Below, piece after piece: positions 34,411 to 46,800 of a stretch of 64,000 nt of DNA (positions are counted from its first letter, which is position 1; every line of letters starts with the position of its first letter). The notes beneath the pieces were generated by a model, which was not told the origin of the DNA, did not search any database, and worked only from the letters and a program-made list of their open reading frames with translations. Both the position numbers and the translations under genes were made by a program. The stretch comes from Strigamia acuminata (lineage: Eukaryota > Arthropoda > Chilopoda > Geophilomorpha > Linotaeniidae): contig OX442319.1 of assembly GCA_949358305.1 (NCBI GenBank), forward strand, positions 1,674,001 to 1,738,000. Reading direction: 5' to 3'.

Positions 34411-36340
34411 AGTTGGCGAGGCTTGCGGCTGTCAAGCGAAAATGTTTGTTCACAGCTTTGATTTATGTCGTTATTTATTGCAAATTTGTAAATGCATTGA
34501 TTTTTGGTTAGCAACTCCGAGTTTGAGCCAGCTTCCAGCCTTGATTGGCCGGAGATGCCAAAAGAGCAGTCGGTTGAACGGTAAAATCACCATTCGAACG
34601 TTCATTATTCAAAATTCTCCACGATGTATGCAGAATTTGTGCAATTTTTAATCACACGGGTAATGCTTGCCACAGAATTAATTGCGTTAGCTACACGATT
34701 TCTGTGCCCCAAAATGTGCCATGAAACCCCACAACAATCACCATTTTACCAGCAAACGTGGTTTCTGGTTATTACTGCAATTTTTCTGGTTCCATCGTCT
34801 TTGCGATTTCGAAGTAGTGTTAGGTTATATTTAATTTCTTAGAAGTAGAAATAGAAATATTAATTTTTTTTAATTTGATTTTAATTTAACAGGCCAAATA
34901 CACATACACCTTAGAAGAGGAACACCTAATCCAAGATTTTGTTGGAAATTGGAGCAGTCATATGGTGTTGCCTTGTTATTGTCGCATGTTTCCGGATATA
35001 GTGCGACAGCGGCGCATTGCGTTCATATTGTATTCTTGTCTCGATGTCGGGTGTCAATTGCTATTGACTTTCACTGCGTGTCACGTTATGTCAATTGGCA
35101 CATGATTTGCAATATTTAATGTTTGTTTAGTTATTTTTGGTCTGCTATCAATTGATTGTATGAGTCTTATATTGTTTATGTCAAGGACAAATCAATTCTG
35201 TTGACAAATTGATTTGTTCTCATCTTTTATGATTTGTAGACTTGTGGAGAACAAATCCCAAGTCAAATCACTTGCTCTTAAGTTGGCAACCAATAAAGAT
35301 GTTAGCCACCACTTGGATAGTGTGGTGATATATGGAAAACATGTCTCTGGCTCCATTTCTCAGCACACACACGGTCTATAGTTTCTATAGATTTTGTGTA
35401 TGACATGTGGAAAATGGAAAAATTCGAACTACTGACATAGAAAAATTTTTAAAGCAAAATTTTTGGTTTTTCAACCGACCTTCAGAAAATGCACTTAGGA
35501 GAAAATTTCAAAGGTTATATCCCTGACATTTCGTTACTTAGTTAATGCTATTATTGTGTTCAATTCTCTATGTTGATAATTGTGTGCAAACATTTTTAAA
35601 AGTCTGTGTTCAGTTTAAATGCAAAAAAATAGAATTGGTATTAGAATTTGTATTGTCAAACTTCATATTCACTTTTTTTTAAATTAATTATTTTGCTTTG
35701 TTCACCACCTCTATCTATCAGCCTTCCAGAACTGTACAGTAATTACAAAATAAAAATTCACTGCAAGCAACTAAAGGAGGAGACGACCTGAAGATGAAAG
35801 TAAAAAGATCCTCAATAAAGTTTGACTTTTAGTCTACTCTCCGATTTTGACTGGGCTTTCTCTATACTGCAATCTGTTTCCTAAACTTATATTTCAAATT
35901 TCTGACACTCTTAAAGGTGCCATTAGGACCAGTAAGAGGGGTTGACTGGATAGAAAACCACGATAAAGTGCAACCTCTAAGCTAGGTTAGGCTGAGGAAA
36001 TAAAACATAAGTGCATAAACTGGGAAATACAGGATGCCAGGTTGAAGAGATAAGTCACTTTTATAAGTCAAAGATGTGATTTCAATTCCAATTTCACTTA
36101 ATCTTAATTTTTATTGGAATTCTCTGAGATAGGATGTAAAAACCGTCCTACCTTGTTTAGAGAAATCTTTTCAGTTGGAATGTCAGCCCATGTGGCAATA
36201 CAAAGCATGAAAGAGATTAAGAACTACGCCCCAATATTTGCCTTTAAGTATTCTTCATACTACTACTCAAGAAATAGAAAAATAGACATTCATATACAGA
36301 AATCAGAGAATCAAACAAAAAATTGATGGAATGTCTGTAC
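34411..36340. other. Mostly featureless stretch with one weak exon candidate
   Basis: Nothing is firmly supported. A possible two-exon gene lies on the plus strand. A 72-codon hydrophobic frame starts at 34624. After a TTTAACAG acceptor near 34892 an open stretch runs to a stop near 35106. It would read LEEEHLIQDFVGNW and PCYCRMFPDIVRQRR. A second frame is also open across the same bases, and no family is recognised, so it stays a candidate. Confidence 0.25.
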
Positions 36341-36351
36341 ACCTACAAAAG

Positions 36352-36585
36352 CCATTTGCAAATGCATTTTTCCATATGTAAATGCATTTTTCCCATCTGT
36401 AAATATTTTTTCCATCTGTAAATGCATTTTTTCCATCTGTAAATGCATTTTTTCCATCTGTAAATGCATTTTTTTCATCTGTAAATGCATTTTTTCCATC
36501 TGTAAATGCATTTTTCCCATCTGTAAATGCATTTTTTCCATCTGTAAATGCATTTTTTCCATCTGAAAATACATTTTTTTACTTG
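36352..36585. repeat. 21-nt tandem repeat
   Basis: About eleven copies of CATCTGTAAATGCATTTTTTC with small length differences of the T run. The unit is close to a multiple of three, so the minus strand gives a repeating QMEKMHL frame, most likely without function. Confidence 0.9.
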
Positions 36586-37901
36586 AAAATGTCATTTTTG
36601 AAGTTTATGACCATCTTCTGAGTCACTGATCACTTTGAAAATAAAAACCAGGTTTCAGAAATCAAATCCCAATCTAAACACTTGATGTCACGAAAAATGT
36701 CAAATGCCATTACTAATCATGACAAGACAAATTCAATTTCAAATAAAAAATTCAAACCAAACTTTTAAAAACCACCCAAAACCATCAAAAAGCTCCAAAA
36801 GGCGCATCAAATAATATTCTTGCCAAATAAATACTCAACCGCCACATAACTGAAGAAACACACAAGAAAATACATTTCGAACTAGGCCTATAGTAGTCCT
36901 AAAATGGCGCCAAACAATAGCAAAAGAACATACCGGTATGTAAGAAAATAAATGGATCATTTTTCAAAGAAATACCAATTTGAACTTGCTGAGAAATTCG
37001 CGGAAATGTTAATCCCCTGTTTATGGAACCAATCAACCTTTTGGAAATCAAACCCGAATTAAATTGTGTGAAAAACGAACACAGCAAGTCGAACAGCAAA
37101 ATCTTGCTGTTCACCTTGCCTTGTGCTGATCGAGACGAAATTACGTGACAGATTATTGTTTAGCGTCTTGTATTGTTTATAGCATCGTCATAAAACGACC
37201 AAAATAATTTTATTTTTATTTTTCAATTTTTCAATTTTATTTTAAGTTTTCCAATTTGAAAATAAAAAATTGAAACTTTGAATTCAAATTTTATTTTTCT
37301 GGTGGCGGTTCAGGGCCACCAATCTATGAATTCAATTTTCAATTTGTAGATGGCGTATCAGGGTCACCATAGTAGTGCGCTCTCGTGGTAATTGTTGTTA
37401 CTTTCATTGTAACCAAACCACCCGGTTGTATTTGTATTATATGTGACGTACTTTCATCAGTTTGAGCACAAAACAACACTTTTCGTGCAGAAGTCTTACT
37501 TGTTATTAGTTCAATCTTGAACAAATTATCGAATTCGGGATTGAAGTTATAGTGTCTTTTCGATTGTCAGCGCGCTCTGGTGGTTAAAAAAGGAAAATTG
37601 CAGTCTCCAAACCGTCGTAGTTGAAATGTATAGCTCTTTCCAACTTTCCAAACTCTTTGGATCTTTCATTTTTATGCAATACATTTAAAGCATATTATTT
37701 TTGTGTCACGCCAGTATTTAGCACTCACAGTCCACCTTATCAGTCCCACGTGGCCAGTTTATCGGCTGCTCACTCCACAGTCCACACTCTGCGCGTGTAT
37801 GGTGCTCCCGATCTCAAATTCATTGTTTTAGTAAGTGCCACAAGTTCATTTTCGTAATGCAATTTATTCCTGATTAATTTTGTTCTTCTATACACAGAAT
37901 C
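36586..37901. other. Upstream region of HSD17B10
   Basis: No coding exon is supported. A paired motif, TGGCGGTTCAGGGCCACC near 37303 and TGGCGTATCAGGGTCACC near 37351, may be a diverged duplication. A 5' UTR intron is likely at 37831-37897 (donor GTAAGT, acceptor TACACAG), four bases before the HSD17B10 start codon. Confidence 0.4.
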
Positions 37902-39485
37902 ATGAGTTTGATAAAATCCGTTACGGTAAGTTTAAATCACACGAATGATTTTGTTGTCTTATATTTTTCTTTTCCATTTTAGGGCTTAGTTGCTTTGGTG
38001 ACCGGTGCAGCATCTGGCCTTGGTTTAGCAGTGGTATCAAGATTATCAGCCAAAGGAGCTAAAGTCGTTATGATTGACCTGCCTTCATCCAAAGGCGAAC
38101 AAGTAGCGCAGCAATTCAAACAGGATAATGTCATTTTTATACCTGCAGACGTATGTGTTTTTTGTGGCGGATTATGATGCTTGGGGATGGGGACCCTCTA
38201 ATTTATAAGAATTTATACAAAACCAGAATAATCATTGAAAATGTTTTATGTCTTGAATTTTTCTTCATACTACGGTAATCTGGTAGCAAATTCGCACGGT
38301 AGAGAGTCCGAACGAGATGTCACACGAGATGTCACGAAAAGCATTGCAGGCACCAAAACTTGATGTCGTCGTTGCACGTGCTATTTTCGTACGTCGTGAC
38401 ATCTCATTATTATTATAATCACTAACCTGGCTAGATTTTGTTTTGGACCAAAAATGAGCTGTTTTGGTTTCGGAATGAATTTTTTGGTTCTAAATTTGAA
38501 GTTTTGGTGTAAAAAATTTAACTTTTGGTCACCCTCTGGGTCTGGATCAGCCAGTGGTCTCCTTGATTTAATCAAAACATAATCGGCTACGAAACTTAAT
38601 TGGGTACGAAAATTAATACTAAACATTACAAATTACACATTTCAAGTTACACGTCAAGAAGTTTAATTTCTAGAATTCTTTTTTATTTTATTTTATTTTT
38701 ATTTTTCTTAATCTTACCAACTGAATTGAGGTTATATATGTATTATAATGTGTCACTGTGTCATAGTACAACAGGACAAATTATTTGAATACTGGTAGTA
38801 ATATAATAAATTGCTTGAATTGCAGGTAACCAGCGAAGATGGCGTGAACAACGCGTTAAACTCGGCGATTTCTAAATTCGGTCGCTTAGACGCGGTCGTG
38901 AATTGTGCCGGGATCGGAGTCGCTTGCAAAACGTACGATTTCAAAAGGAAAGTGGCGCATTCGTTAGCAGACTTTGAAAACGTTTTACGTGTTAACACGA
39001 CAGGAACTTTTAACGTGACGCGATTGGCGGCCGGTGTGCTGGGGAAAAATGTACCGAATGCCGACGGCCAGCGGGGCGTGATCGTCAATACTGCGAGTGT
39101 CGCCGCTTTCGACGGCCAAAAAGGCCAGATTGCCTACGCTGCTAGTAAAGGTGGAGTTGTAGCCATGACTTTACCATTTGCCCGTGATTTGGCTAGTCAG
39201 GGGATAAGATGCTGCACGATTGCGCCTGGTGTGTACATTAGGAAAATAGCTTTACGTTTTTATATACCGGTATATACAATTCTTACTTCTTTTCTAGGGT
39301 TGTTTGACACGCCACTAATGAAGAGTTTACCAAAGAATGCAATTGATCACCTAGTATCAATGGCTCAATTACCTAAGCGATTGGGTAATGTGGATGAATT
39401 CGCTCACCTCGTTCAGTTTGTAATTGAGAATCCTATGATTAATGGGGAAACGATTCGTTTAGACGCCGCCATACGAATGCCGTAG
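37902..39485 (+). CDS. HSD17B10: 3-hydroxyacyl-CoA dehydrogenase type 2 (17-beta-HSD10)
   Basis: Four coding exons: 37902-37925, 37983-38150, 38826-39228 and 39298-39485, 260 residues. It is a classical short-chain dehydrogenase: the NAD-binding [10 protein letters not shown] follows a short N-terminus, then NCAGIG, a serine in [11 protein letters not shown], and the catalytic YAASK pair. The C-terminus [34 protein letters not shown] is diagnostic for HSD17B10, and the length matches the human enzyme (261). The protein works in the mitochondrial matrix in isoleucine and fatty-acid breakdown. In vertebrates it is also a subunit of mitochondrial RNase P. Intron 2 (38151-38825) contains a MITE copy. 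AATAAA follows near 39621. Confidence 0.95.
38294..38670. mobile_element. MITE copy 2 in HSD17B10 intron 2
   Basis: The right end CAAGAAGTTTAATTTC and left part GCACGGTAGAGAGTCCGAAC with GAGATGTCACACGAGATGTC belong to the family at 3408-3554. The interior matches the copy at 51424-51949 in opposite orientation, including GGTCACCC, GGATCAGCCAG and TTGGGTACGAAAATTAATAC. The left terminal bases are lost. It occupies over half of the intron. Confidence 0.75.
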
Positions 39486-40228
39486 CGAAATAATTGACAA
39501 TTCATCACCAAGTGATGAATAATAGTTATATAATGGGGTTTACACTAGTTTGGTTATTAAATTGTTATTACGAACTAAGCATTGCATACTTGATGCAATG
39601 TAACTAATTAACTATAATGAATAAATCACTTAAGTCTCATTTGCTAAAGTTCGTTGTTCTTATTCAAATTATTTCTAGTCATAACAACAAGTAGAAACTG
39701 CGTGGTTCGTTTATTTTTGAGTCGACAATACTCGATTTTAAGCTTCGTGCAAAGGCGGCAACGTACACTTGTTTGTTAACGCTGGAACAGATAACTTCAT
39801 GACGAGCGAATAACAACGACTTCAAATTCATTGCATCACTGTTTTGTTTGTTCTTTCAAATTATAGCATGAACTTCTACTTCTACGGTCAATTTAAAACG
39901 ATGATTTTCAATTCCAGCTTTAAGGCGAAACCCTTTTCCGTCTCAAAATAATCCCAAAATTTTAACAACAAAAAACCCGTATGTTGCCAACCAACGACGC
40001 CATTGTTAGAAAAACGAATTCCAACAACTGTCAAGTAAGAACGTTTCGCCCTATTTCTTTAGTTTTAGAAAAATTAAATATCCGAAACTAGTCACGAAAG
40101 AAAAACGTACATTTTCATCAACACTCTCGCATCAAATTCAATCAAACACTCGTAATACCGTAAAATTCGCATTTTTAAAGTTTTTATTGATTTTTTTTTA
40201 GGACTAGAAGTAAGAGAAATTCATCAAA
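39486..40228 (+). other. HSD17B10-translocase intergenic region
   Basis: Contains the 3' end of HSD17B10 and the promoter of the translocase gene. A 5' UTR intron is likely at 40035-40201 (CAA|GTAAGA donor, TTTTTTTTAG acceptor), which places the non-coding first exon just before 40035. Confidence 0.5.
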
Positions 40229-41291
40229 ATGCCGTCCGACGAAGTTATCGCTTTTATGAAAGACTTTTTGGCTGGAGGATCAGCAGCTGCAGTATCGAAA
40301 ACCGCGGTTGCTCCAATTGAAAGAGTTAAATTGCTCCTTCAAGTGCAATACGCTTCGCAACAAATTGCAGTTGATCAGCGATACAAAGGTACCGTAATCA
40401 ATAATCGAATCCTTGTTCGTGATTTTGGAAATGCAATAAAAATGCCTAATTTGTTGCTTTTGTCTTTTAGGAATTACGGATTGTTTTGTTCGGGTCAACA
40501 AAGAACAAGGTTTTTTAAGTTTTTGGCGAGGAAATTTAGCGAATGTGATTCGGTATTTTCCCACACAAGCACTCAATTTCGCGTTCAAAGATAAGTATCG
40601 CGAGGTTTTTTTGGGAGGTGTCGATAAAGACACCCAGTTTTGGCGGTATTTTGCGGGAAATTTGGCGTCGGGTGGCGCGGCTGGTGCGACAAGTTTGTGT
40701 TTTGTTTATCCACTCGACTTCGGTCGAACACGACTGGCAGCTGATGTCGGAAAAGCTGCAAATGAACGCCAGTTTAAGGGACTCGGTCATTGCATTTACA
40801 AAATTGCACGAACTGATGGGATCGGCGGAGTGTACCAAGGTTTCGGTGTATCCGTTCAAGGCATCATTATATACCGCGCCTCCTACTTTGGTTGTTTCGA
40901 TACCATTAAGGGAATGTTGCCTGATCCAAAGAATACGCCCATCTTAATCTCGTGGATGATTGCTCAGGTAAGTCTAATAATTTGTATTTATCTAAATGTC
41001 TAAATTGCGCTACATGTGGTCACCATTTTTTCAATATTTTTTTGTTAGGTGGTGACCACGTTTTCTGGTTTCACTTCCTACCCATTTGATACCGTTCGGC
41101 GTAGGATGATGATGCAAGCCGGACGAAAATCGAAGGACCGGATGTACACGGGAACTATAGATTGCTGGACCAAAATCTATAGAAATGAAGGGCCCAATGC
41201 ATTTTTCAAGGGCGCCCTGTCAAATGTATTAAGAGGCGCCGGGGGTGCGTTTGTTTTGGTTCTTTACGATGAAATTAAAAAATACATTTGA
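40229..41291 (+). CDS. SLC25A4/5/6-like: Mitochondrial ADP/ATP translocase
   Basis: Three coding exons: 40229-40388, 40471-40967 and 41049-41291, 299 residues. The product exchanges cytosolic ADP for matrix ATP across the inner mitochondrial membrane. All three mitochondrial-carrier repeats are present: [12 protein letters not shown] in the first, [14 protein letters not shown] in the second and [15 protein letters not shown] in the third. The RRRMMM signature is specific to ADP/ATP carriers. Length is standard for the family. No internal stop or missing signature residue was seen. Confidence 0.98.
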
Positions 41292-41354
41292 GACTTTGAT
41301 TGTCATTGTTAACGTGTTGGTTGGCCAAACAAATATATTTTTTTTTTCTAAAAA

Positions 41355-41486
41355 TAAAAATAATTAAAAAAAAAATATTTTTCATTGTGAATGGAAATAA
41401 AAATAATTAAAAAAAAATATTTTTCATTGTGAATGGAAATAAAAATAATTAAAAAAAAATATTTTTCATTGTAAATGGAAATAAAA
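41355..41486. repeat. 42-nt tandem repeat, three copies
   Basis: Three copies of a unit containing TTTTTCATTGTGAATGGAAA followed by TAAAAATAATTAAAAA, directly downstream of the translocase stop. The last copy has GTAAATGG in place of GTGAATGG. It may lie in the 3' UTR. Confidence 0.85.
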
Positions 41487-41811
41487 TGTTGAAAATTAAA
41501 TGTGTGTTTTATTTAATTTTTTTGTCCTTGAAAGAAAATGTAATTGGGACAATTCAGTTGCATATTAAAGCAGCTGATTTGGGTTGTTTATTCCTAGGAC
41601 AATTCGTGACAACTGTGGATGATTATAATCATTGAATTCAAAAGGCTGGTTTGATTTGGTTTTGCGATTAATAAAACGTGACTGCATCGCACCATAGTTT
41701 TATTACAATACCGGTATTTGAAATTAATTACAATTTTTTAAAAAGTGAAATAAAACATTTTTTCTTCTTATTTTTTTTTGTCCAGTTAAAATTAAGTTTG
41801 TTGGCGCGTAA

Positions 41812-43833
41812 TTATTTTTTAAAAATTTGTAATGAAAGATCACAAGTTACAAAGCACATATTAATCATGGAGAAATAAACGTTTTCCAACACTTCTAGAT
41901 TATTCGACTCGGGATAGTAGAGGAAATATTTACTCCTATTTCGTTCGTCACCAAATATTATAAAAGACTCGTCGCAACTCATTAGAAGCGGAATCCTCGA
42001 AGCGAATTCCGGAATAAATTTGCCAACCCACTCGTCAACTTCCGTGTCGTACGTCAACAATTGCCTCTCATTCACAATAAAATATAACTTCCTCTTGCAT
42101 TCCTTGTGACAGCACTTGCACTTGATTGATTTAATAACGCAACTTTCCTTGAACTGCTTCTTCAAATCCCAATCTTCCTTTTCAAAATTATACTTGTAAA
42201 TCGAGGGTGGATAAACGGCGTGGAAAAACAGTTTGCCCTTGACCGCCAACAAACTACTTCCCTCCGCCACGATGTTCCTATTGGGCGACAACTGTTTCCA
42301 AGTTTCGTTAATGATATCGAACTGGAAAATCGACTCGTAATTCCACAAATACGCAAACGTTCCATCCGCGATGCCCGACACCCGGGCTTGCGATGTCACC
42401 ATCGGACCCACTTGAACTTGTCCCGTCACTTCACTGAATACCAAAAAATTATTCTCTTTTGAAATGGCAAAATAAAAATGCTCGCCACTCAACGTCACCA
42501 GCGGATACCAGTCCCTGGCCACGGAAAACGGCAACACGATCTCCTTAACTGCCAGCCATTTTTTCTCCTTGCGCAAATACGTTCGCGTAATCGAAACCGG
42601 CGACGCACCGCTTATCCCTTTCACGCAGTAAAAGTGAATTTGAATTGAAAAATTCGGATCGCACACGATGTCCGAGTGAGCCGGCGAAGCAGTGGGAATG
42701 GTTAGTGGCGACGTGCTTGTGCTGGTCGATGAAAAAGTGGACATGGACGTGCTTGTAAATGCTGGTAACTTAGGCGGGGAGACGCAAAAATTGCTTCCTG
42801 GAGCCCGAATTGTCGTGATGGATGACGGGACGGGTGCAAGTGTACCGAGTCGAGTAACGCGAACGGGAGAAGCGCTACCATTAACCGCGACTGCAGATAT
42901 TACTGAAGCAGTGGTCACAGTTTTAGATACGGCTGACGATTTACTCGTGGCTGACGTTCGGCTGCATATGGACGTGTTGGACTTGACGGCCGTCACGTTT
43001 TTGATCGCGGGCACTATTCCAGTGACTGTCGTTGACAACTCGTGGATGCGGGGCATGGACACGGCCGATCGGACTGACCGCAAACGAGCTAACAACTGAG
43101 GCGAGCCTTTGACGTAGCAATCGTCTTTGAGCAATTTGAGAACGTAGTCGACGGAAAAAGCCAGTTTGTCCAGTATATCGAGGAGGAGAATGACGGTTTC
43201 CGTTCTTTCCGTCTGGTTTTTCTTTCCCCATTCGATGACTAGGGAAACGAGTTGGTCACCGACGTTCAGGGACTCGGCAGCAAACGATACGAATTTGTTC
43301 ATTTGGGTCGCACTCACTTCCATTAGTTTGTTTTCCTGCACGATTTGAGGCAACTGTGTGAGTATAAATTTCATGACGCTCACTTCGGCCTTTTTCTGTT
43401 CGTATTTCGTGGTTAAACTCCAAAATTCCACACAATTGTCGACCGACAGGTGACTTAGTAGTATGCTCATGCAGTATTTCAGAAGTCTCGTTTCGCGAAG
43501 TAAGTGCGAAGTGTCCAGGATTTGAACGAATGTTTGCGTTTCAATGTCGCTCTGCTGTAAGTGCGAAATGTCGCCGTACAAAGCGTTAACGACGATGAGC
43601 AGTATTTCCACGGGGGTTTCGTTGAATTCAATTTGACTGGTCGAATCAACGTTGATGGTGGTGTCGAGGACATTACAGAAGAACGGGTTTGTTGCCATCA
43701 ACACGCATTTGTGTGCAAAAACGGTGCCACCTTTACACAATAGTTCTACATCGGTGAGAATTTGATTGTCACGCATATCTCTTAGCTTCCTAGATGCACG
43801 GCTGAACCACTTGTGGTTGAATTTTTCTTCCAT
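41812..43833 (-). CDS. BTB/BACK/Kelch-like protein, intronless
   Basis: A single uninterrupted frame of 673 residues. I start it at the first ATG (43833, MEEKFNHKW); the open frame extends 11 codons further upstream without an ATG. A BTB domain occupies about residues 20-130 (LTDVELLCKGGTVFAHKCVL). A BACK region follows to about 240 (SVDNCVEFWSLTTKYEQKKAE). Then comes a Ser/Thr/Ala-rich linker of about 110 residues. The C-terminal part from about 370 has degenerate Kelch-like blades, such as INETWKQLSPNRNI. Proteins of this layout usually serve as Cullin-3 substrate adaptors. The absence of introns contrasts with its neighbours and could mean a retrocopy or a fast-evolving single-exon gene. 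It converges with the translocase gene. Confidence 0.85.
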   Translation of the reverse strand: MEEKFNHKWFSRASRKLRDMRDNQILTDVELLCKGGTVFAHKCVLMATNPFFCNVLDTTINVDSTSQIEFNETPVEILLIVVNALYGDISHLQQSDIETQTFVQILDTSHLLRETRLLKYCMSILLSHLSVDNCVEFWSLTTKYEQKKAEVSVMKFILTQLPQIVQENKLMEVSATQMNKFVSFAAESLNVGDQLVSLVIEWGKKNQTERTETVILLLDILDKLAFSVDYVLKLLKDDCYVKGSPQLLARLRSVRSAVSMPRIHELSTTVTGIVPAIKNVTAVKSNTSICSRTSATSKSSAVSKTVTTASVISAVAVNGSASPVRVTRLGTLAPVPSSITTIRAPGSNFCVSPPKLPAFTSTSMSTFSSTSTSTSPLTIPTASPAHSDIVCDPNFSIQIHFYCVKGISGASPVSITRTYLRKEKKWLAVKEIVLPFSVARDWYPLVTLSGEHFYFAISKENNFLVFSEVTGQVQVGPMVTSQARVSGIADGTFAYLWNYESIFQFDIINETWKQLSPNRNIVAEGSSLLAVKGKLFFHAVYPPSIYKYNFEKEDWDLKKQFKESCVIKSIKCKCCHKECKRKLYFIVNERQLLTYDTEVDEWVGKFIPEFASRIPLLMSCDESFIIFGDERNRSKYFLYYPESNNLEVLENVYFSMINMCFVTCDLSLQIFKK

Positions 43834-46800
43834 GTTCACAATTTTATACTGGAATAATTTTGACAAAAATTGAATGTGTGAAAAGATTTCGAATTCTGTA
43901 TAACACTACATTTGTAAAACAATTATCCTTACAACAATAATATGCTTAAAGTGTACTGTTAAAAATGATTGCAATTCATTGTATACTAAATAATCAAAAA
44001 TTCGCACAAATTTGCCGCATAGCTATGGCTCCATCATCATATTTATTTTCTTGCAGCGCAAACTCTAATAATTCACAAGACAGACTGTTTCGTGAATTCA
44101 GCATTGGAAAAGCTTGCAATACGGTAACATAATTTCTTTAAAATATTATATAATATTAAAAATATTGAATTTTTGCTTAGACGTTAGGGGTATTTATGAT
44201 ACGACACTGCACCGCACTGTACGGCACCACCAAGATGTTTTAGTGAGACCATCAAATGGACTGACAGTTTATGCAAGTATCCCATTTTTGAATTTGCGTT
44301 TGCTTTATAAATCTGTGTCTACTTCTATGGAAGTTTGTGCTTCGTTTGGAGCGATATTCGAGATCTTCTAGGTAGGAATTTTACTCTGGATATTTTGTCA
44401 GCGTATATTCCGGATTATTTACTACATGTCGTTTCGGATGGCCTCAGAGAACAGTTTGGGATGCATACTAGTAGTCATGCGGTGCTTTATTTCAGTCATT
44501 GAAAATGTCGAGGACAAAGACTAGGTTTTGTAGTTTGCAATGAAATGAATCAAATGATATTATGGAGAATCAGTGGAATGGCTCAGATGTTGGTCATCTG
44601 TTCCCACCAGAGCACAGGTTAAGCACAAGCAGGATTGGTCTAGTCAGTGTCAGTACTTGGATCTGTTTGGAATTGCAGTTGTTTCTCATCCTTGTCTGAT
44701 TAGGACAAGAACATCACCCAACTGGGTTTTCTGTGGTTTTCGAAGTTAAACTTCTTTAGGCATGGTAGTGATTCCGAAAGAAATGTCACACGACATGTCA
44801 CAAAAAGTACTAACTAAAATACAATTATCATAAACTTAAGGCAATAAATATTAACTATTCTAAATGAAAAGGTACAGAAATAAATACAGGAATTTCACTA
44901 GTATTCAGTGATACTTCTCTTCAACTGAAGGGATCCCTTCAGAATGACTGGAACCAAGATGGTGGCAGATGAAAGCAATATTTATTTTATAAACGGGATT
45001 TTCCCAAATGAGTGAATACTTTGCTGATGTAGTTTTCGTTGCTAATGGACAGCAATTAACAAATCCAGGATTACTGTAGTCTGTGGATGTAGATGTGGTC
45101 ACTTCCAAAATGCCTGCCACATGTACACTGTGGACAAAAAACTTACCTTCAGTTTAGCTGTTTTAAGCTTACCTACCAGGTGGCAAAAAATCCATTGAGA
45201 TTTTATGTCTTGCTCTAACGACAGTATTAAAGAATAGTCCGGGCATTAAATCTCAATGTTGTTTATGCCTCCTTGTGGATAAAGGAAGTTTCTTGTCTGG
45301 CCAGTGAATGCCTTCTTCTTTTCAACATAAGACTTGACCTTCTTCATAAGCTGAGAGGAACTGACTTTCTTTTGTGGTAAAAGATTAACCAGATAAATCC
45401 TGTAGCTGCATGTACAAGAAGTAAGTCTAAAATTGAAGTGATATCTCTAACCAATTCAAGTATCAGTGTTTTCCAAGTATATTTTGAGATGTTTCAAGTT
45501 CAGACTGAGGATTTTCCTCATTTCACAGGAAATGGCAATGGCATTTCATTTCACAGGAAATGGAAATAGCATTTCCTGTGAGGCAATCAACAGACTGAAT
45601 CTCCATGACAACTGGTTGGTGCAAGTACCAGCATAAATGCAACTTGCACAATTCTTTAAAAATCTCCCAGGAAAAATTCCCTGCACATCATTCCTTAAAA
45701 TAAAATAGAGCTTTCTTCAAAAGTAAAATAAATTAGTGATGAATTGTGTATGGATTGTAGGGATGGAGTGGTGCATTTCTGAAGATTTGATAACAGGTTT
45801 CACCGTTGATAAGATTTAGATTGAGATCGAGATCCCTGGCCTGGCTTTTACCCCCTATTAAAAATCAATTTTTTGACACCAATTTGATGCATTTCTCTTT
45901 TTAGTTTGTAATATTTTTAGTTAAAATTAATGTTTTGAAGATGTTGAAATATTTCGAGTTCTGTGCGCTTTAAAATTGCATTTTCACTGCTGGTCGTTCA
46001 TTTTTGGCTATTTCCCCAACAAAAAGTAGGAGTGGTCTAAATCAGCTGACCGAAGTTAACCTAATTTGTCTATTTTGGCAGAGTGGATTTTGTGATTGAT
46101 TAAGCAACATCTAATGGGCTATCCCATAAGATTTTCAGCCACAATTTTGAAGAACAACCTTACAAGTTAGTTGTACAATGACATTAATCAAGCGATACAT
46201 CCTCGTCTGCGCCAGTCACTCTCACCGTCGCCTCATTTGACAAAAATTTCACCATTTTCATTTATGCTCCGGCCTAAACTGTCCGGAGTTCATTTTAGCC
46301 ATTTCGCCAGTGAGCCACCGACTCGGCTTGGACCTTATCTTTAAACTTCTTTCGAATTATTTAACCGAGCGCCAACACGCAGACCGAAGTCGCAGTAGCC
46401 CTTAATCCGATTCGCGCGGGTCGCCAGCCTTTAGCGCGCGTTTTGGAGAGGAAATACATTCCTTTACGAGTACTTGGAGAGCACGACGCCTTCCGTGTAA
46501 GGTAATATTACGGTACATCCCCGAATATAAACAAAGTCGTCCTTATTTGAGTGCCCGAGTTGGGAGCCGACCCACATACATTTAGATTCCATGTATGGTG
46601 CGCCCTACCACAATTTTTCAAATTCTTGATTATCTTAATTTTTTCAACGTTTATTGTACTGGTCAAATTCATGACGTGACAATCCGCCTCTAGATTTACA
46701 GAGAATTTTAAGGTTGGACAAGATTTTCAAGATTTGGCACGCAATTTTAAAAATTTTGTTTAGTTGAGAGTTGTGACTTGTGAATGGTCTTGTTTCTTCC

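Noticed and set aside
42692-43099. 135-codon plus-strand frame opposite the BTB gene
   Set aside because: Antisense of the Ser/Thr-rich linker; low complexity and no family.
44026-44240. Mini-gene from a 33-codon ATG exon spliced to an acceptor near 44180
   Set aside because: The joined product is about 53 residues, unrecognised, and the longer downstream frame is out of phase with the exon.
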